From: Psychromonas sp.
Lineage (GTDB): Bacteria; Pseudomonadota; Gammaproteobacteria; Enterobacterales; Psychromonadaceae
Assembly: GCA_023145575.1 (NCBI GenBank)
Contig: JAGLDN010000395.1
Coordinates: 1-6,417 of the forward strand
DNA length: 6,417 bases
Direction: 5' to 3'
Of this stretch, positions 5,042 to 6,417 are shown in pieces (the first letter of the stretch is position 1; each line of letters starts with the position of its first letter). Below the pieces are notes generated by a model. The model had not been told where the DNA came from. It made no database searches and was given only the letters and a program-made list of their open reading frames with translations. Position numbers and translations under genes: made by a program.

Positions 5042-5566
5042 TTATGCTAATTCAGCAAGACACATTTCGTCATGGATTTGTTTTACCCATGCTTTCACGC
5101 GTGAGGCAGTTAATTCTGGCTGCCGATCTTCATCAATGCCTAAGCCAATGAAGGTATTCTCATCAATCAGAGCTTTTGACTCTTCATGATAATAACCCTG
5201 TGTCGATGTGTGCCCAACAATGAGCCCCCCCCTACTTTCAACAATAGCGCCCAAGAAGCCCATTGCATCAAGAAAGTACTCGGCGTAATCTTCTTGATCA
5301 CCGCATCCGAAAATACCGACTAATCTGTCTGTGAAATCAATTTCTTCTAGCTCTGGATAAAAATCATCCCAATCACATTGTGATTCGCCATAGTACCAAG
5401 TTGGAATTCCAAAAAGTAACAAGTTAAATTCTTTAATATCTTGTTTTGTTGATTTTGCAATATCTTTAACCTCAACAAGCTGTTTACCTAATTCTTTTTG
5501 CAACATTTTAGCAATCGCTTCTGTATTACCTGTATCACTGCCAAAGAAGATTCCAACGCTCGACAT
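5042..5566 (-). CDS. fldA: flavodoxin 1, long-chain
   Basis: This is a cytoplasmic FMN electron carrier that replaces ferredoxin when iron is scarce and feeds electrons to enzymes such as IspG, IspH, biotin synthase and activases of radical enzymes. The 174 residues match the usual long-chain length. The phosphate-binding loop is GSDTGNTE (9-16). The isoalloxazine-stacking residues sit at the E. coli positions: W57 in PTWYYGE (55-61) and Y94 in GCGDQEDYAEYF (87-98). The long-chain insertion that extends the last strand follows, including the GLIVGHTSTQGYY region. The ribosome site AAAAGG lies eight bases before the ATG. It is the first gene of a likely two-gene operon with fur, linking an iron-sparing carrier and the iron regulator. 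I could not identify a clear promoter or a Fur box directly upstream. Confidence 0.97.
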   Translation of the reverse strand: MSSVGIFFGSDTGNTEAIAKMLQKELGKQLVEVKDIAKSTKQDIKEFNLLLFGIPTWYYGESQCDWDDFYPELEEIDFTDRLVGIFGCGDQEDYAEYFLDAMGFLGAIVESRGGLIVGHTSTQGYYHEESKALIDENTFIGLGIDEDRQPELTASRVKAWVKQIHDEMCLAELA

Positions 5567-5753
5567 ATTAATGACCTTTTATATAGTTAATTTGTGCATG
5601 TAGAATTGGGTTAAATTAGATCCGCACGCCTAATGTTTTGTGATTTTAAAACAGATCATCCCCCAAGGATAAGGAAACTTTTACCCCAGTCCAAGGGTAT
5701 AAACCTTTATAGAAATAACTATTTTAAACGAAATGGCTCGAATTTGTAGATCT

Positions 5754-5769
5754 GTTTCCGATCTGAAAC
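5754..5769. repeat. hairpin GTTTC-CGATCT-GAAAC
   Basis: Perfect 5-bp arms with a 6-base loop lie about 190 bases upstream of fldA, adjacent to a second small palindrome, TAGGT-A-ACCTA (5778-5788). Either could be a regulator site or part of a leader. On their own they are not remarkable. Confidence 0.35.
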
Positions 5770-5980
5770 GCCACCTTTAGGTAACCTAGGACAAGACTAC
5801 TTGCACCAATGAGACAAGTTATAAAATAGCCATTGAGAATAACTATTTAAGAATTAAAGTCTTTATTTTAATTGGCAGATTCAACCCTCAAGTGCATAAT
5901 CGTTAAGCCGCTAGTGCTAGCATATTTTTTCATCATTTCAAATGGTGTTATAAATAATAGCATCTTTCTTGGCCTATTAT

Positions 5981-5998
5981 TCAACTGAATTAAGTTGA
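5981..5998. repeat. inverted repeat TCAACT-GAATTA-AGTTGA
   Basis: Perfect 6-bp arms with a 6-base loop form the first element of the hairpin series at the right end. It overlaps the TTG of the 67-codon frame at 5995. Confidence 0.45.
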
Positions 5999-6038
5999 TC
6001 CTTACTGAGTCATCACAAATCGATTTAAAGTCTGTAGA

Positions 6039-6089
6039 TTTATATCCATCACACCTAAAGATACATGTTTCAGCTGTGATGGGTATAAA
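6039..6089. repeat. long hairpin, 15-bp stem with one wobble
   Basis: Arms 6039-6053 (TTTATATCCATCACA) and 6075-6089 (TGTGATGGGTATAAA) pair at 14 positions plus one G-T wobble. The 21-base loop can pair further (CT/AG, then AAG/TTT with a wobble) around ACATGT. The stem is far longer than expected from chance pairing in so short a segment. Confidence 0.7.
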
Positions 6090-6109
6090 AGTTGAAATCT
6101 TAGTGCCTC

Positions 6110-6184
6110 AGTCAGTTGTGTATACTCTTTCATTATTTGCATCTCTTGTCGGAGGAAAAGTAGTGAAGATATACTCAACTGGCT
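6110..6184. repeat. long imperfect hairpin, 15-position stem
   Basis: Arms 6110-6124 (AGTCAGTTGTGTATA) and 6170-6184 (TATACTCAACTGGCT) give 13 Watson-Crick pairs, one wobble and one T-T mismatch, enclosing a 45-base loop. TCTT near the left arm and AAGA next to the right arm allow the stem to continue past a small bulge. It lies directly after the 6039-6089 hairpin. Confidence 0.6.
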
Positions 6185-6221
6185 ACTTTTACAACTAGTT
6201 TAAGCTATGCACTTGAAAATT

Positions 6222-6234
6222 GAATCTAAGATTC
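6222..6234. repeat. palindrome GAATCT-A-AGATTC
   Basis: A perfect palindrome with 6-bp arms around one base lies two bases before the strong hairpin at 6237. It fits a dimeric binding site or a small extra stem in the series. Confidence 0.45.
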
Positions 6235-6236
6235 TA

Positions 6237-6269
6237 CCATAGATGATTAACGCAGTTAATCATCTATGG
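6237..6269. repeat. perfect 15-bp inverted repeat with 3-base loop
   Basis: CCATAGATGATTAAC (6237-6251), loop GCA, then its exact reverse complement (6255-6269). It is the strongest hairpin in the window. No T-run follows on either strand, as a textbook intrinsic terminator would have. A small CCTA-TTTC-TAGG stem (6271-6282) follows at once. Confidence 0.85.
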
Positions 6270-6322
6270 ACCTATTTCTAGGCCTCATATTTTGGCACAA
6301 TTTGTAGGGCTAATTTGTCATC

Positions 6323-6358
6323 TTGAATTAACATGGATATATACCCATGTTAATTCAA
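6323..6358. repeat. perfect 14-bp inverted repeat with 8-base loop
   Basis: TTGAATTAACATGG (6323-6336), loop ATATATAC, then the exact reverse complement (6345-6358). No T-run follows on either strand; four A bases begin within the right arm. It could act as a terminator for genes beyond the edge, as part of a structured RNA, or as the end of a mobile sequence. Confidence 0.8.
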
Positions 6359-6417
6359 AATGCTTTGTCAGGCTCAAGCTCTATAATCAGAACAAGGTAC
6401 AATATTAGGTAATTGTT

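Larger units (their letters stand above)
5567..6417. other. 850-base gap upstream of fldA, rich in inverted repeats
   Basis: No convincing gene is present. The fldA promoter must lie in the left part, where direct repeats of CCAAGG (near 5672 and 5691) are visible. Two copies of AATAACTATTT lie near 5715 and 5838. The right 430 bases hold the inverted repeats listed separately. A 67-codon TTG-started frame at 5995-6198 is open, but it has no ribosome site, overlaps two long hairpins, and matches nothing I know. The next gene presumably starts or ends beyond the right edge. Confidence 0.6.

Noticed and set aside
5910..5930. GCTAG-TG-CTAGC followed by six T as an intrinsic terminator
   Set aside because: The loop is only two bases and the stem five, and there is no gene directly upstream on the plus strand to terminate.
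5995..6198. 67-codon plus-strand frame near the right end
   Set aside because: TTG start inside an inverted repeat, no ribosome site, no recognisable motif, and most of its length is occupied by two long hairpins. The structural explanation is preferred, though not proven.
6237..6269. Integron attC site or dif-like recombination site
   Set aside because: The arms do not carry the attC core sequences (RYYYAAC/GTTRRRY) in full and no dif-like 11-6-11 layout is seen.

Overview
The window looks like a piece of an AT-rich gammaproteobacterial chromosome. The firmest anchor is a minus-strand pair of long-chain flavodoxin (fldA) followed 21 bases later by the ferric uptake regulator (fur). This order is common in Gammaproteobacteria, and both proteins resemble their Escherichia coli counterparts closely, though Fur is divergent at its C-terminus. 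I cannot name the genus. Only about half of the window is convincing coding sequence. The genes are small, stand alone, and are separated by long AT-rich gaps containing possible gene scraps, short tandem duplications and inverted repeats. That suggests low coding density or an accessory region under decay, which is an inference.

Left part (1-1398): a minus-strand DUF2165 integral membrane protein. Its 5' end is altered by an exact 23-bp tandem duplication and it has no ATG or GTG start. It lies behind a good minus-strand promoter. A 680-base gap follows, holding a plus-strand promoter whose -10 is covered by a Fur-box-like sequence and, further on, a 9-bp inverted repeat. It might be a Fur-controlled RNA or the long leader of the next gene.

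Middle (1399-3804): three small plus-strand genes, each in its own transcription context. They are an outer-membrane-type lipoprotein, a stand-alone histidine phosphotransfer (Hpt) protein, and a stand-alone chemoreceptor zinc-binding (CZB) protein. The last two are signalling domains that normally sit inside larger sensor proteins, and no kinase, response regulator or receptor is visible beside them. The gaps contain a second, better Fur-box-like palindrome (2153-2167), a possible scrap of a minus-strand gene (2735-2899) and an 8-bp tandem repeat.

Right part (3805-6417): three minus-strand genes. In transcription order they are fldA, fur and a protein with a transglutaminase/papain-like His-Asp pattern (DH...DPW) whose expected catalytic Cys position appears to be Arg. 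Upstream of fldA is an 850-base stretch with no convincing gene. Its last 380 bases carry a dense series of inverted repeats, including perfect 15-bp and 14-bp stems and two long imperfect hairpins.

One link between the parts is iron: Fur is encoded here, and two Fur-box-like sites lie to its left. No complete new multi-gene system is evident. The most unusual items are the hairpin cluster at the right end, the probable pseudoenzyme, and the damaged and possibly re-started DUF2165 gene.
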